A stretch of 64,000 nt of DNA from Clostridioides difficile (GTDB taxonomy: Bacteria > Bacillota > Clostridia > Peptostreptococcales > Peptostreptococcaceae). The stretch spans positions 372,001-436,000 of the forward strand of contig CP103804.1 in the NCBI GenBank assembly GCA_024919175.1, given 5' to 3'. The notes under the pieces were generated by a model. The model had not been told where the DNA came from. It was given only the letters and a program-made list of their open reading frames with translations, and did not search any database. A program made the translations under genes and the position numbers. Below, piece after piece: positions 8,342 to 16,921 of the stretch. Within the stretch, counting starts at the first letter, position 1. Each line of letters starts with the position of its first letter.

Positions 8342-8992
8342 TTATTTTCCACTTCCTAAAGCTGCAACAATATCTTCAAATACTTTATCTATTGCCTGGT
8401 CACCTTTTATATCAGCTATTATACCTTGTTTGCTATAATATTCTACTAAAGGCTTAGTTTCATCTAGATAAACTTGTATTCTCTTAGATACAGTTTCTTC
8501 ATTGTCATCAGCTCTTTGATATAATTCTCCTTGGCATACATCACATACACCTTTTACTTTAGGAGGATTAAACTCAACATGATAAGTAGCTCCACAAGAC
8601 TTGCATATTCTTCTACCAACTGCTCTAGATACTAATATGCTCTTATCAACTTCAATATTGACAACTTTATCTAGTACTATACCAGCATTTTTTAAGAATA
8701 CATCTAAATGCTCACCTTGTGCCACATTTCTTGGAAATCCATCTAACATAAATCCATTTTTACAGTCTTCTTGAGATATTCTATCAGTAACTAAACCTAC
8801 AGTTAACTCATCTGGTACTAATAAACCTTGGTCCATGTATTCTTTAGCTTTTTTTCCAAGTTCTGTTCCCTCTTTTATATTCTTTCTGAATATATCTCCT
8901 GTTGATATATGAGGTATATTGTATTTTTCTACTATTCCTGCCGCCTGAGTACCTTTACCAGCACCTGGAGGTCCAAGTAATATTATTCTCAT
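8342..8992 (-). CDS. adk: Adenylate kinase (zinc lid form)
   Basis: Interconverts ATP + AMP and two ADP. I place the start at the ATG at 8992 (MRIILLGPPGAGKGTQAAGI, 216 residues). It has GGAG nine bases upstream; two in-frame ATGs five and three codons earlier lie in that site. The P-loop is GPPGAGKGT, the AMP site includes STGDIFR and DGFPRN, and the lid has four cysteines (CKSCG...CDVC) typical of Gram-positive zinc-binding Adk. It lies between secY and map. Confidence 0.97.
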   Translation of the reverse strand: MRIILLGPPGAGKGTQAAGIVEKYNIPHISTGDIFRKNIKEGTELGKKAKEYMDQGLLVPDELTVGLVTDRISQEDCKNGFMLDGFPRNVAQGEHLDVFLKNAGIVLDKVVNIEVDKSILVSRAVGRRICKSCGATYHVEFNPPKVKGVCDVCQGELYQRADDNEETVSKRIQVYLDETKPLVEYYSKQGIIADIKGDQAIDKVFEDIVAALGSGK

Positions 8993-9008
8993 ATTATCCA
9001 TCTCCATT

Positions 9009-10277
9009 TTATTTTAAGAAACCTTGATAGCTTCTCATAACTAAGTTTGACTCTAACTGTCTCTTAAGTTCCAAAGCAACCCCAACAACGATTAGCAATG
9101 AAGTTCCAGCTAGACTCATATTTACATTCATATAATGTGTTGTAAGAGCTGGTACCATAGCAATTATTGCTAAGAAAGTAGCTCCAGCTAAAGTTAATCT
9201 TGTTAAGATTCTATTTAAATAATCCATAGTAGGTTCACCTGGTCTGATACCTGGTATAAATCCACCATTATTTTTCATATTTTTAGATATATCTTCTGTG
9301 TTGAATGATACAGTCGTATAAAAATATGAGAAGAAAATTATAAGTAGAATTTCAATTGATCTGTATGTCCAAAATCCTTGTTCTGTTGCCATACTTAAGT
9401 ATTTTTGAACAAAAGCCTGAGCATCTGAACCCATAAACATAGCTATTGTTTGTGGAAAAGCTAAAAGTGAACTAGCAAAAATTATAGGCATAACTCCTGA
9501 TTGGTTAACTTTCATTGGTATATGAGAACTTTGTCCTCCATACATTTTTCTTCCAACAACTCTTTTAGCATATTGTACAGGTATCTTTCTAGTAGCTTCT
9601 TGTATAAATGTAACTCCTGTAACTGTAAGTAATATAACTACAATTAGAAGTATTATTACCCAAGGTGCAACTTGACCAGATTTAACTTGTTGTGCGATTT
9701 TAATAACATCTGTTGGTATTCTTGATATGATACCTGCAAATATTATTACTGAACTACCATTACCAATTCCTTTTTCGGTAATTTTGTCCCCAATCCACAT
9801 TACTAACATACTTGCTGAAACTAATGTGATTACAACAGTTGTGATAAAAAACACACTATTTGATATTAAAGCACTTCTTACAATTCCTAATGTAATTCCC
9901 AAAGCTTGTACAACTGCTAGAGCTAGTGCTGTATATTTAGTGTACTTATTGATTTTTTTCTTTCCTTCTTCACCAGATTTTTGAAGTTCTGCTAAACTTT
10001 CAAAACCTACTGTTAGAAGCTGTATTATGATTGATGCAGTGATATATGGACTTATACCCAAGGCAAATAGTGAAAAGTTACTAAATGCTCCACCAGTGAA
10101 CATATTATACAGAGAAAGTAGACTATTGCCGCCTACCATCTTTTGTATAATACTAGTGTCTATACCTGGAACTGGTATTGTAGTACCTATTCTGAATATC
10201 ACGATCATCATAAGTGTATACATTACTTTTTTTCTTACTGCTTTAATCTTCCAAGCTTGTTTTAATTTTGACAGCAC
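9009..10277 (-). CDS. secY: Protein translocase subunit SecY
   Basis: Core channel of the Sec translocon in the cytoplasmic membrane. The 422-residue protein has about ten hydrophobic spans, the plug-region segment MVGGNSLLSLYNMFTGGAFS and the cytoplasmic loop VQYAKRVVGRKMYGGQSSHIP. The start is a GTG at 10277 with GGGGTG upstream. Its partner secE lies at 36.7 kb; secG is not in this window. The gene follows rplO in the spc operon. Confidence 0.97.
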   Translation of the reverse strand: MLSKLKQAWKIKAVRKKVMYTLMMIVIFRIGTTIPVPGIDTSIIQKMVGGNSLLSLYNMFTGGAFSNFSLFALGISPYITASIIIQLLTVGFESLAELQKSGEEGKKKINKYTKYTALALAVVQALGITLGIVRSALISNSVFFITTVVITLVSASMLVMWIGDKITEKGIGNGSSVIIFAGIISRIPTDVIKIAQQVKSGQVAPWVIILLIVVILLTVTGVTFIQEATRKIPVQYAKRVVGRKMYGGQSSHIPMKVNQSGVMPIIFASSLLAFPQTIAMFMGSDAQAFVQKYLSMATEQGFWTYRSIEILLIIFFSYFYTTVSFNTEDISKNMKNNGGFIPGIRPGEPTMDYLNRILTRLTLAGATFLAIIAMVPALTTHYMNVNMSLAGTSLLIVVGVALELKRQLESNLVMRSYQGFLK

Positions 10278-10320
10278 GCTAATTCACCCCGCCTGTACTG
10301 GCTAGGAGATTAGCAGGTTA

Positions 10321-10764
10321 TTATACTAACTCTGCTTTTCCACCAGCTTTTTCTATTTTTTCTTGAGCTGAAGCTGTAAACTTAGCAGCTTTAACAGTTA
10401 AAGCTTTTTCTAAATTACCTTCGCCTAAGATTTTAATTCCATCTTTACCTATTTTGCTTATAGTTTTAGTAGATTTTAATAATTCTGCAGTTATTTCTGT
10501 TCCATTTTCAAATCTATTTAAAACTTCAACATTAACTTCTGTGTAAACTTTCTTAAATATGTTATTGAAACCTCTCTTAGGAAGTCTTCTAGCTAGTGGC
10601 ATTTGTCCACCTTCGAACCCTACTCTTACTCCACCACCAGAACGAGACCATTGACCTTTTTGTCCACGTCCTGCAGTTTTACCTTGTCCAGTTGCAGTAC
10701 CTCTACCTAATCTTCTTTTAGCTCTTACTGCACCTTCAGCAGGTTTTAACTCATGTAACTTCAT
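10321..10764 (-). CDS. rplO: 50S ribosomal protein L15
   Basis: L15 is a late assembly protein of the large subunit. I start it at the ATG at 10764 (MKLHELKPAEGAVRAKRRLG, 147 residues). The frame also opens at a GTG three codons upstream, but that GTG is part of the AAGGAGGTG ribosome-binding site. The glycine/arginine-rich N-terminal arm GRGTATGQGKTAGRGQKGQ and the LPKRGFNN motif are characteristic. It sits between rpmD and secY. Confidence 0.97.
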   Translation of the reverse strand: MKLHELKPAEGAVRAKRRLGRGTATGQGKTAGRGQKGQWSRSGGGVRVGFEGGQMPLARRLPKRGFNNIFKKVYTEVNVEVLNRFENGTEITAELLKSTKTISKIGKDGIKILGEGNLEKALTVKAAKFTASAQEKIEKAGGKAELV

Positions 10765-10796
10765 GGATTGCACCTCCTTGCACTACTTTTTAAAAA

Positions 10797-10982
10797 TTAT
10801 TCAGCTATTTCAGTTACTTCTAATAAATGACTTACTTTTTTTATCATACCTCTTATTTGAGCATTGTCTTCTTTTACAATAACTTGTTCTCTTTTTCTTA
10901 ATCCTAACGCTTCAACATTCTTTTTTTGGTTAGGAGTAGTTCCTATAACACTTCTAACTAATTTTATTTGTAATTTAGCCAT
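10797..10982 (-). CDS. rpmD: 50S ribosomal protein L30
   Basis: Small large-subunit protein of 61 residues starting MAKLQIKLVRSVIGTTPNQK with the typical VEALGLRKREQ segment. Length is normal for bacterial L30. It lies between rpsE and rplO in the spc operon with gaps of 14 and 32 bases. Confidence 0.97.
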   Translation of the reverse strand: MAKLQIKLVRSVIGTTPNQKKNVEALGLRKREQVIVKEDNAQIRGMIKKVSHLLEVTEIAE

Positions 10983-10996
10983 TTTACACTACCTCC

Positions 10997-11506
10997 TTAC
11001 CCTAGAAGTTCTTCAACTTTTTTACCTCTAAGTTTAGCTATATCTTCAACTGTTTTTAGAGAATTAAGTCCTTCTATTGTAGCATTTACCATATTTCTTG
11101 GATTGTTAGATCCTAAAGATTTAGCTCTAACGTCTTTTAGTCCAGCTAACTCTAGTACGGCTCTAGCAGGTCCCCCAGCTATTACTCCTGTACCTTCTAT
11201 AGCAGGCATTATTAATATATTTCCAGCACCAAAGTGTCCGCGTACTTCGTGAGGAATTGTAGTTCCAACCATTGGTACTACTATTAGATTTTTCTTAGCA
11301 TCTTCAACTGCTTTTTTTATAGCGTCTGGTACTTCCATTGCTTTCCCAGCACCTATACCAACGTGTCCGTTTTCATCTCCAACAACTACTAACGCTGCAA
11401 ATCTGAAGTTTCTACCACCTTTTACAACCTTAGTAACACGTCTTACTTCAACAACTTTTTCTTGTAAGTCAAGTTGTCCTGCATCTATCGGCTTACGACG
11501 TAGCAT
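10997..11506 (-). CDS. rpsE: 30S ribosomal protein S5
   Basis: S5 is involved in decoding accuracy and mRNA unwinding at the 30S entry tunnel. The 169-residue protein has the N-terminal double-stranded RNA-binding-like domain (EKVVEVRRVTKVVKGGRNFR, then GIGAGKAMEVPDAIKKAVEDA). It also has the C-terminal domain (IEGTGVIAGGPARAVLELAG and LGSNNPRNMVNATIEGL). The VKGGRNFRF loop, where spectinomycin-resistance changes occur in other bacteria, looks unaltered. Located between rplR and rpmD. Confidence 0.98.
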   Translation of the reverse strand: MLRRKPIDAGQLDLQEKVVEVRRVTKVVKGGRNFRFAALVVVGDENGHVGIGAGKAMEVPDAIKKAVEDAKKNLIVVPMVGTTIPHEVRGHFGAGNILIMPAIEGTGVIAGGPARAVLELAGLKDVRAKSLGSNNPRNMVNATIEGLNSLKTVEDIAKLRGKKVEELLG

Positions 11507-11526
11507 GTATTTTTCCCTCCTTCGTA

Positions 11527-11895
11527 TTAGAACTTAAGACCAGCTTCTCTAGCACTTTCAGCTAATTCTTGAATTCTTCCATGATATAAGTATCCACCTC
11601 TGTCAAATACAACTTCAGTGATTCCTTTTTCAACAGCTTTTTTAGCAACTAATTCTCCAACTATCTTAGCTGCTTCCTTGTTTCCTGTATGATTAACAGC
11701 ACTCTTAACTTCTGCTTCTAAAGAAGATGCAGCAACTAGAGTTACTCTGTTTGTGTCATCTATTATTTGAGCATATATATTGTTAGCACTTCTAAATACA
11801 CATAATCTTGGTCTTTGAGCAGTACCGCTTATTTTTCTACGAACTCTCTTATGTCTTTGAAGTCTATTAGCATTTTTATCAGCCTTTTTTAACAC
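11527..11895 (-). CDS. rplR: 50S ribosomal protein L18
   Basis: L18 binds 5S rRNA with L5 in the central protuberance. The 122-residue protein has the conserved RPRLCVFRSANNIYAQIIDD and VFDRGGYLYHGRIQELAESAREAGL segments. The start codon is GTG at 11895 with AAGGAGTGAG upstream. It lies between rplF and rpsE. Confidence 0.97.
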   Translation of the reverse strand: MLKKADKNANRLQRHKRVRRKISGTAQRPRLCVFRSANNIYAQIIDDTNRVTLVAASSLEAEVKSAVNHTGNKEAAKIVGELVAKKAVEKGITEVVFDRGGYLYHGRIQELAESAREAGLKF

Positions 11896-11930
11896 CTAGC
11901 TCACTCCTTTCTAGCGTTTAAGTTTTGGTA

Positions 11931-12473
11931 TTATTTTTTACCAGTTTTTCCTTCTTTACGTCTGATTACTTCATCAACGTATTTTATACCTTTACCTTTG
12001 TATGGCTCTGGTTTTCTCCAAGCTCTTATTTTAGCAGCATAGTTTCCTACTAATTGCTTGTCTATACCTTTTACTATTAACTCAGTTTGGTTTGGAGCTT
12101 CAACAGTTATTCCTTCTGGATCTTCCATTTCAACTGGATGAGAGAAACCTAAGTTCATAACTAATTTCTTTCCTTGTTTTTGAGCTCTGTATCCAACACC
12201 TTTTAGTTCTAATTTCTTTTCGAAACCAGTATTTACACCTACAACCATATTATCTAATAAAGTTCTAGTTAATCCGTGTAAAGATCTGTGTTTTTTATTA
12301 TCAGTTGGTCTTTCAACCATTATTGTATTTTCTTCTTTTTTTATGTTTAACTCAGCACTTAATTGTTTAGTTAAAGTTCCCTTTGGACCTTTTACTGTAA
12401 CTAAATTTCCTTCAGCTATAGTAACTTCAACACCTGCTGGTATTATTATTGGCTTAACACCTATTCTTGACAT
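11931..12473 (-). CDS. rplF: 50S ribosomal protein L6
   Basis: L6 lies near the GTPase-associated centre of the large subunit. The 180-residue protein starts MSRIGVKPIIIPAGVEVTIA and shows the duplicated L6 fold. It ends with KIRAWRKPEPYKGKGIKYVDEVIRRKEGKTGKK, the typical 3' signature. It has a GGAGGTG ribosome-binding site and lies between rpsH and rplR. Confidence 0.98.
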   Translation of the reverse strand: MSRIGVKPIIIPAGVEVTIAEGNLVTVKGPKGTLTKQLSAELNIKKEENTIMVERPTDNKKHRSLHGLTRTLLDNMVVGVNTGFEKKLELKGVGYRAQKQGKKLVMNLGFSHPVEMEDPEGITVEAPNQTELIVKGIDKQLVGNYAAKIRAWRKPEPYKGKGIKYVDEVIRRKEGKTGKK

Positions 12474-12503
12474 GGTCGCACCTCCTTACATTGTTCATAT
12501 TAA

Positions 12504-12902
12504 TTACCAAACGTAGCAGATTACTTCTCCACCAACATTTTCTTTTCTAGCTTGCTTGTCAGTTAATATTCCTTTTGATGTAGATATTACTGATATTCCT
12601 AATCCATTTAATACTTTTGGTATTTCGTGGTTAGCAGCGTAAACTCTCATACCAGGCTTAGATATTTTCTTAAGACCTGTTATAACTCTTTCGCCTTCTT
12701 GTCCGTACTTTAATTGTATTCTTATGATACCTTGTTTCCCATCTTCTATAACATCATAACCTCTTATGAAACCTTCTTCTAATAAGATTCTAGCTAATTC
12801 TTTCTTCATATTAGAAGCTGGAACATCTACAGTTTCATGCTTAACAACATTAGCATTTCTTATACGAGTAAGCATATCTGCAATTGGATCTGTCATTGTC
12901 AT
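12504..12902 (-). CDS. rpsH: 30S ribosomal protein S8
   Basis: S8 binds helix 21 of 16S rRNA and in E. coli represses the spc operon. The 132-residue protein begins MTMTDPIADMLTRIRNANVV and has the C-terminal STSKGILTDKQARKENVGGEVICYVW, close to the consensus GISILSTSKG...GGEVLCYVW. It lies between rpsZ and rplF. Confidence 0.98.
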   Translation of the reverse strand: MTMTDPIADMLTRIRNANVVKHETVDVPASNMKKELARILLEEGFIRGYDVIEDGKQGIIRIQLKYGQEGERVITGLKKISKPGMRVYAANHEIPKVLNGLGISVISTSKGILTDKQARKENVGGEVICYVW

Positions 12903-12934
12903 TTTGTAGCCCTCCTTCCATTCTAATCAAGCTT

Positions 12935-13120
12935 CTACCAGCTTGCTTTTCTAACACCAGGTATTTGACCTTTATAAGCTAATTCTCTAAAGCATATACG
13001 GCATATACCAAATTTTTTCAAAACTGAATGCGGTCTTCCGCATATAGTACATCTAGTGTATTCTCTAGTAGCGTACTTTTGCTTTCTTTGTTGTTTAACA
13101 ACCATCGCTTTTCTAGCCAC
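12935..13120 (-). CDS. rpsZ: 30S ribosomal protein S14, type Z (zinc-binding)
   Basis: This 61-residue S14 carries two CxxC pairs at residues 24/27 and 40/43 (RCTICGRPHS and ICRICFREL), the zinc-ribbon form found in Gram-positive bacteria. It lies between rplE and rpsH, the normal position. S14 acts in assembly of the 30S head. A zinc-free paralogue would have to be elsewhere in the genome. Confidence 0.97.
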   Translation of the reverse strand: MARKAMVVKQQRKQKYATREYTRCTICGRPHSVLKKFGICRICFRELAYKGQIPGVRKASW

Positions 13121-13137
13121 GGGAATCCCTCCTTTGC

Positions 13138-13680
13138 TTACTTAGAAAATGGCATTCCTAATAATTTTAATAATTCACGAGCTTCTTCGTCAGTTTTTGC
13201 TGTAGTAACGAATATTATATCCATTCCTCTTACTTTATCAATTTTATCATATTCTATTTCAGGGAATATTAATTGTTCTTTAACTCCTAAAGCATAGTTT
13301 CCTCTACCATCAAAAGCATTAGGGTTAACACCTCTAAAGTCTCTAACTCTTGGTAAAGAAACTGATACTAATTTGTCCATAAAGTAGAACATTTTGTCAG
13401 CTCTTAATGTAACTTTTGTTCCTATTGGCATTCCTTCTCTTAGTTTGAAGTTAGCAACAGATTTTCTAGCTTTAGTTATAACAGGCTTTTGTCCTGATAT
13501 TATTTCTAATTCTTCAACGCCTTTTTCTAATCCTTTTGGATTTTCTCTAGCGTCACCTATACCCATGTTAATAACTATTTTATTTAACTTAGGTATCTCC
13601 ATTACGTTTTTATATCCAAATTTCTCCATTAAAGCAGGAGCAACTTCTTTCATGTATTTTTCTTGTAATCTAGAAGCCAT
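13138..13680 (-). CDS. rplE: 50S ribosomal protein L5
   Basis: L5 binds 5S rRNA and contacts P-site tRNA. The 180-residue protein begins MASRLQEKYMKEVAPALMEKF and has the family segments KIVINMGIGDARENPK, GQKPVITKARKSVANFKLREGMPIG and FRGVNPNAFDGRGNYALG. It has an AAAGGAGGGAC ribosome-binding site and lies between rplX and rpsZ. Confidence 0.98.
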   Translation of the reverse strand: MASRLQEKYMKEVAPALMEKFGYKNVMEIPKLNKIVINMGIGDARENPKGLEKGVEELEIISGQKPVITKARKSVANFKLREGMPIGTKVTLRADKMFYFMDKLVSVSLPRVRDFRGVNPNAFDGRGNYALGVKEQLIFPEIEYDKIDKVRGMDIIFVTTAKTDEEARELLKLLGMPFSK

Positions 13681-13709
13681 TTAAGGTCCCTCCTTTCAAG
13701 CAATATTTA

Positions 13710-14018
13710 TTATAATTCTTTTCCGCTCTTTGCTGATACTCTTACTTTTGTGCCATCTTTTACTTCATATCTTACTCTAACGCCTTTTCCTGTTTCAGGA
13801 TCAAATGGCATTACATTAGATATGTGTATTGGGGCTTCTTTGTTTATTATTCCACCTTGTTGGTTCATAGCACTTGGTTTTTGATGTTTAGTTATTACGT
13901 TTACACCTTCAACTAATACTTTATCAGCTTTAGGGTATACCTTTAAAACTGAACCTTTTTTACCTTTATCTTTACCTGCTATAACTACAACAGTGTCACC
14001 TTTTTTAACACGCATCAT
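13710..14018 (-). CDS. rplX: 50S ribosomal protein L24
   Basis: L24 is one of two assembly-initiating proteins of the large subunit. The 102-residue product carries an N-terminal KOW motif (KKGDTVVVIAGKDKGKKGSVLKV) and the VEGVNVITKHQKPS segment. Two adjacent ATGs (14018, 14015) are possible starts; the second gives MRVKKGD, the usual family start. It lies between rplN and rplE. Confidence 0.97.
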   Translation of the reverse strand: MMRVKKGDTVVVIAGKDKGKKGSVLKVYPKADKVLVEGVNVITKHQKPSAMNQQGGIINKEAPIHISNVMPFDPETGKGVRVRYEVKDGTKVRVSAKSGKEL

Positions 14019-14038
14019 GTCCTATTGCACCTCCTTAA

Positions 14039-14407
14039 TTATAGTACTTCTGGAGCAAGAGAAACTATTTTCATGAATTCATTATCTCTTAACTCTCTAG
14101 CAACAGGCCCGAATATACGAGTTCCTACTGGAGTTTTATCGTCCTTTATTATAACAGCAGCATTTTCATCAAAAGATATATAGCTTCCGTCATTACGTCT
14201 TACGCCTTGTTTGCTTCTTACTATAACAGCTTTAACAACCTTACCTTTTTTTACAACTCCACCAGGTGTTGCACTTTTAACAGTAGCAACTATAACGTCG
14301 CCTATGTTACCATATCTTCTTTTACTTCCGCCTAGAACACGTATACATAAAATTTCTTTAGCTCCTGAGTTATCAGCAACTCTTAGACGTGATTCTTGTT
14401 GTATCAT
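14039..14407 (-). CDS. rplN: 50S ribosomal protein L14
   Basis: L14 is at the subunit interface and forms bridge B8. The 122-residue sequence starts MIQQESRLRVADNSGAKEIL and contains GGSKRRYGNIGDVIVATVKSATP and GTRIFGPVARELR, near-consensus for bacterial L14. It lies between rpsQ and rplX, where the spc operon conventionally begins; no terminator interrupts the S10-spc junction here. Confidence 0.98.
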   Translation of the reverse strand: MIQQESRLRVADNSGAKEILCIRVLGGSKRRYGNIGDVIVATVKSATPGGVVKKGKVVKAVIVRSKQGVRRNDGSYISFDENAAVIIKDDKTPVGTRIFGPVARELRDNEFMKIVSLAPEVL

Positions 14408-14432
14408 ATCGTAATCCCTCCTTCTTCAAAAA

Positions 14433-14687
14433 CTACTTAACTTTCTCAACAACTTCAACTAGTCTGAATCTCTTATCTTTAGATAAAGGTCTAGTTTCCA
14501 TTATTTTAACTCTATCTCCGATGTTACATATATTCTTTTCATCATGAGCCTTAAATTTCTTAGTTCTCTTAACACGTTTATTATATAGTGGATGACGTAC
14601 GAATTCTTCAACAGCTACTACTATTGTTTTATCCATCTTATCACTAACAACACGGCCCATTCTAACTTTTCTTCTTCCTCTTTCCAT
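14433..14687 (-). CDS. rpsQ: 30S ribosomal protein S17
   Basis: S17 is a primary 16S rRNA-binding OB-fold protein. The 84-residue product has the family segments GRVVSDKMDKTIVVAVEEFVRHPLYNKRVKRTKKFKAHDE and DRVKIMETRPLSKDKRFRLVEVVE. It lies between rpmC and rplN. Confidence 0.98.
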   Translation of the reverse strand: MERGRRKVRMGRVVSDKMDKTIVVAVEEFVRHPLYNKRVKRTKKFKAHDEKNICNIGDRVKIMETRPLSKDKRFRLVEVVEKVK

Positions 14688-14710
14688 GTTTAAAAAGCCT
14701 CCTTTCCAAA

Positions 14711-14914
14711 TTAAGCTCTAGTTTCGTATAACTTTCTTTCAGCAAGAACAGTTTTAACTTTTGCTATATCCTTCTTAACAAACTTTATTCTAGCTGTATT
14801 TTCTAATTGACCAGTAGCTAATTGGAATCTTAAGCTAAATAATTCACTTTTGAAGTCGTTTAATTTGTTCATTAGCTCTTCGCTTGTTAAATCTCTTAAT
14901 TCTTTAGCTTTCAT
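14711..14914 (-). CDS. rpmC: 50S ribosomal protein L29
   Basis: L29 is a small helical protein at the nascent-chain exit, near the SRP and trigger-factor docking site. I start it at the ATG at 14914 (MKAKELRDLTSEELMNKLND, 67 residues). A GTG frame start four codons earlier lies within the GGGTGG ribosome-binding site. That site is inside the end of rplP, whose stop codon is one base from the ATG, so translation is probably coupled. Confidence 0.96.
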   Translation of the reverse strand: MKAKELRDLTSEELMNKLNDFKSELFSLRFQLATGQLENTARIKFVKKDIAKVKTVLAERKLYETRA

Positions 14915-14915
14915 C

Positions 14916-15347
14916 CTATTCACCACCCTTTACTTCTAAATCTTCTTTTTTAACAAATTTACATTTGATTGGTAATTTATGTGCAGCAAGTCTCATAGCT
15001 TCTCTTGCTTTATCTTCAGAAACACCTGCTAATTCAAACATAACTCTTCCTGGCTTAACTACAGCTACCCAATATTCTGGAGAACCTTTCCCTGCACCCA
15101 TACGAGTTTCTGCTGGTTTTCTTGTTACTGGTTTATGAGGGAATATTTTTATCCAAACCTTTCCCCCTCTTTTTATATATCTAGTCATCGCGATTCTGGC
15201 AGCTTCTATTTGATTAGAAGTTATCCAAGAAGCTTCTAAAGCTACTAGTCCAAACTCACCATAAGTAACTTTGTTACCTTTATGAGCTTGCCCAGCCATA
15301 CTTCCTCTATGAACTCTACGACGCTTTACTCTTTTTGGCATTAACAT
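14916..15347 (-). CDS. rplP: 50S ribosomal protein L16
   Basis: L16 organises the A-site tRNA and 5S rRNA region. The 143-residue protein begins [20 protein letters not shown] and has [37 protein letters not shown] and the [20 protein letters not shown] loop where an arginine is hydroxylated in E. coli. It lies between rpsC and rpmC. Confidence 0.98.
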
Positions 15348-15382
15348 GAGTATTTTTCCTCCTTCCTTGAACCTAACTATTA

Positions 15383-16216
15383 TTAATTTCCTTTGTTTTC
15401 AGTTCTTTGAGGTCTTGATCCACCTTGAGGTCTTTGTCCACCTTGAGGTCTTTGCCCTCTGTAGTTTCCTCTGTTATCGTTTCCTCTTCTATCATTTCCT
15501 CTTCTATCGTTTCTTCTGTTATCTCTCTTGTTGTCTCTTCTGTCGCTCTTTCTGCTTTCTTCTCTTGGATTTACACCATCTCTAGTTGGTAAAACTTCAC
15601 CATTACATATCCAAACTTTTATACCTATTTTTCCATAAGTAGTATTAGCTTCAGCGAAACCATAATCTATATCTGCTCTTAAAGTTTGTAGTGGTACATT
15701 TCCTTCACTATAACCTTCAGTTCTAGCCATCTCAGCTCCACCTAATCTTCCTGAAGCAGAAACTTTTATCCCTTTAGCACCAGATTTCATTGCTCTTTGT
15801 ATAGCTTGTTTCATTGCTCTTCTGAAAGCAACCCTTCTTTCTATAGCTAAAGCTATATTTTCAGATACTAACTGAGCATTTTTATCTGTACTTCTTACTT
15901 CTACTATGTTAACTATTATACTTTTCTTTGTCATTTTTTCTAATTCAACTTTTAATGCTTCGATTCCAGCACCAGCTCTTCCTATAACTACACCTGGCTT
16001 AGCAACGTGTAAGTCCATTTTTATTTTGTTAGCTGATCTTTCTATTTCTATCTTAGCAACTCCAGCTGAGTATAATCTTTTCTTTAAGAATTTACGTATA
16101 TTATGGTCTTCTAATAATAAGTTTCCGAACTCTTTTTTATCAGTAGCGAACCATCTTGAGTCCCAATCTTTTATAACACCGACCCTTAAGCCGTGTGGAT
16201 TAACCTTTTGACCCAT
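15383..16216 (-). CDS. rpsC: 30S ribosomal protein S3 with a long basic repeat tail
   Basis: S3 lines the mRNA entry tunnel of the 30S subunit. Residues 1-218 are ordinary S3: start [20 protein letters not shown], a KH domain with [14 protein letters not shown], and the C-terminal domain ending [16 protein letters not shown]. The protein then continues for about 55 residues (223-277) rich in Arg, Asp, Asn and Gly, with repeats such as NDRRG, GQRPQG and GGSRPQ. The usual length is near 220. The tail's DNA is internally repetitive (15-18 base units). It lies between rplV and rplP. Confidence 0.97.
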
Positions 16217-16238
16217 TACTTTCCCTCCTATCTATTAA

Positions 16239-16574
16239 TTATTTTTTTTCTTTCACAACAACCTCTATATGAGAAGTTCTTTTTCTTATTGTAGTTGCAC
16301 GACCCATAGCTCTAGGCATGAATCTCTTCATTGTTGGTCCTTGATTAGCAACTATTGATGCTATATATAATTTTTCAGTATCCATTTCGTGATTGTTTTC
16401 TGCGTTAGCTTTAGCTGACTTTACAACTTTAGATATTATTGAAGCTGCTCCTCTTGGAGTGAACTTTAATATCGCTAATGCTTCATCAACATTCTTTCCT
16501 CTAACAAGGTCACAGATTTGGCCTGCTTTTCTTGGTGATACACGTACATATTTAGCAGTAGCTTTTGCTTCCAT
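16239..16574 (-). CDS. rplV: 50S ribosomal protein L22
   Basis: L22 lines the peptide exit tunnel with a long beta-hairpin. I start it at the ATG at 16574 (MEAKATAKYVRVSPRKAGQI, 111 residues), preceded by AAAGGAGGAATAACA; the frame runs eight codons further upstream through that site. The hairpin tip MKRFMPRAMGRATTIRKRTSH, where macrolide-resistance changes occur in other species, looks normal. It lies between rpsS and rpsC. Confidence 0.97.
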   Translation of the reverse strand: MEAKATAKYVRVSPRKAGQICDLVRGKNVDEALAILKFTPRGAASIISKVVKSAKANAENNHEMDTEKLYIASIVANQGPTMKRFMPRAMGRATTIRKRTSHIEVVVKEKK

Positions 16575-16605
16575 TGTTATTCCTCCTTTCTTAGTCATAA
16601 TTTAA

Positions 16606-16887
16606 TTATTTTCTCTTATTAGATTTTTCGTCATCCTTATGTCCTTTGAAAGTTCTAGTAGGAACGAACTCACCTAATTTGTGTCCAACCATATCTTCTG
16701 TTATATATACTGGAACATGTTTTCTTCCATCATGAACAGCTATAGTGTTTTCTACCATTTGTGGAAATACAGTTGAAGATCTTGACCAAGTTTTTATAAC
16801 TTCTTTACTTCCACTAGCATTCATAGCTTCTACTTTCTTTAAAAGTCTTGCATGGACAAAAGGTCCTTTTTTAGTTGATCTTGACAT
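16606..16887 (-). CDS. rpsS: 30S ribosomal protein S19
   Basis: S19 sits in the 30S head, contacting S13 and bridging to the 50S. The 93-residue protein starts MSRSTKKGPFVHARLLKKVE and has the signature TWSRSSTVFPQMVENTIAVHDGRKHVPVYITEDMVGHKLGEFVPTRTF. It lies between rplB and rplV in the S10 operon. Confidence 0.98.
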   Translation of the reverse strand: MSRSTKKGPFVHARLLKKVEAMNASGSKEVIKTWSRSSTVFPQMVENTIAVHDGRKHVPVYITEDMVGHKLGEFVPTRTFKGHKDDEKSNKRK

Positions 16888-16921
16888 TTATATTCCTCCT
16901 TTCCGAGCAAAAATAAATTTA

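Noticed and set aside
15409..15545. Repeats in the rpsC 3' end considered as a CRISPR-like or mobile repeat array
   Set aside because: Repeats are in frame, contiguous, without spacers, and encode the S3 tail.
15346..15585. 79-codon plus-strand frame rich in Phe/Leu/Cys opposite rpsC
   Set aside because: Produced by the antisense of the repetitive S3 tail; no start signals.
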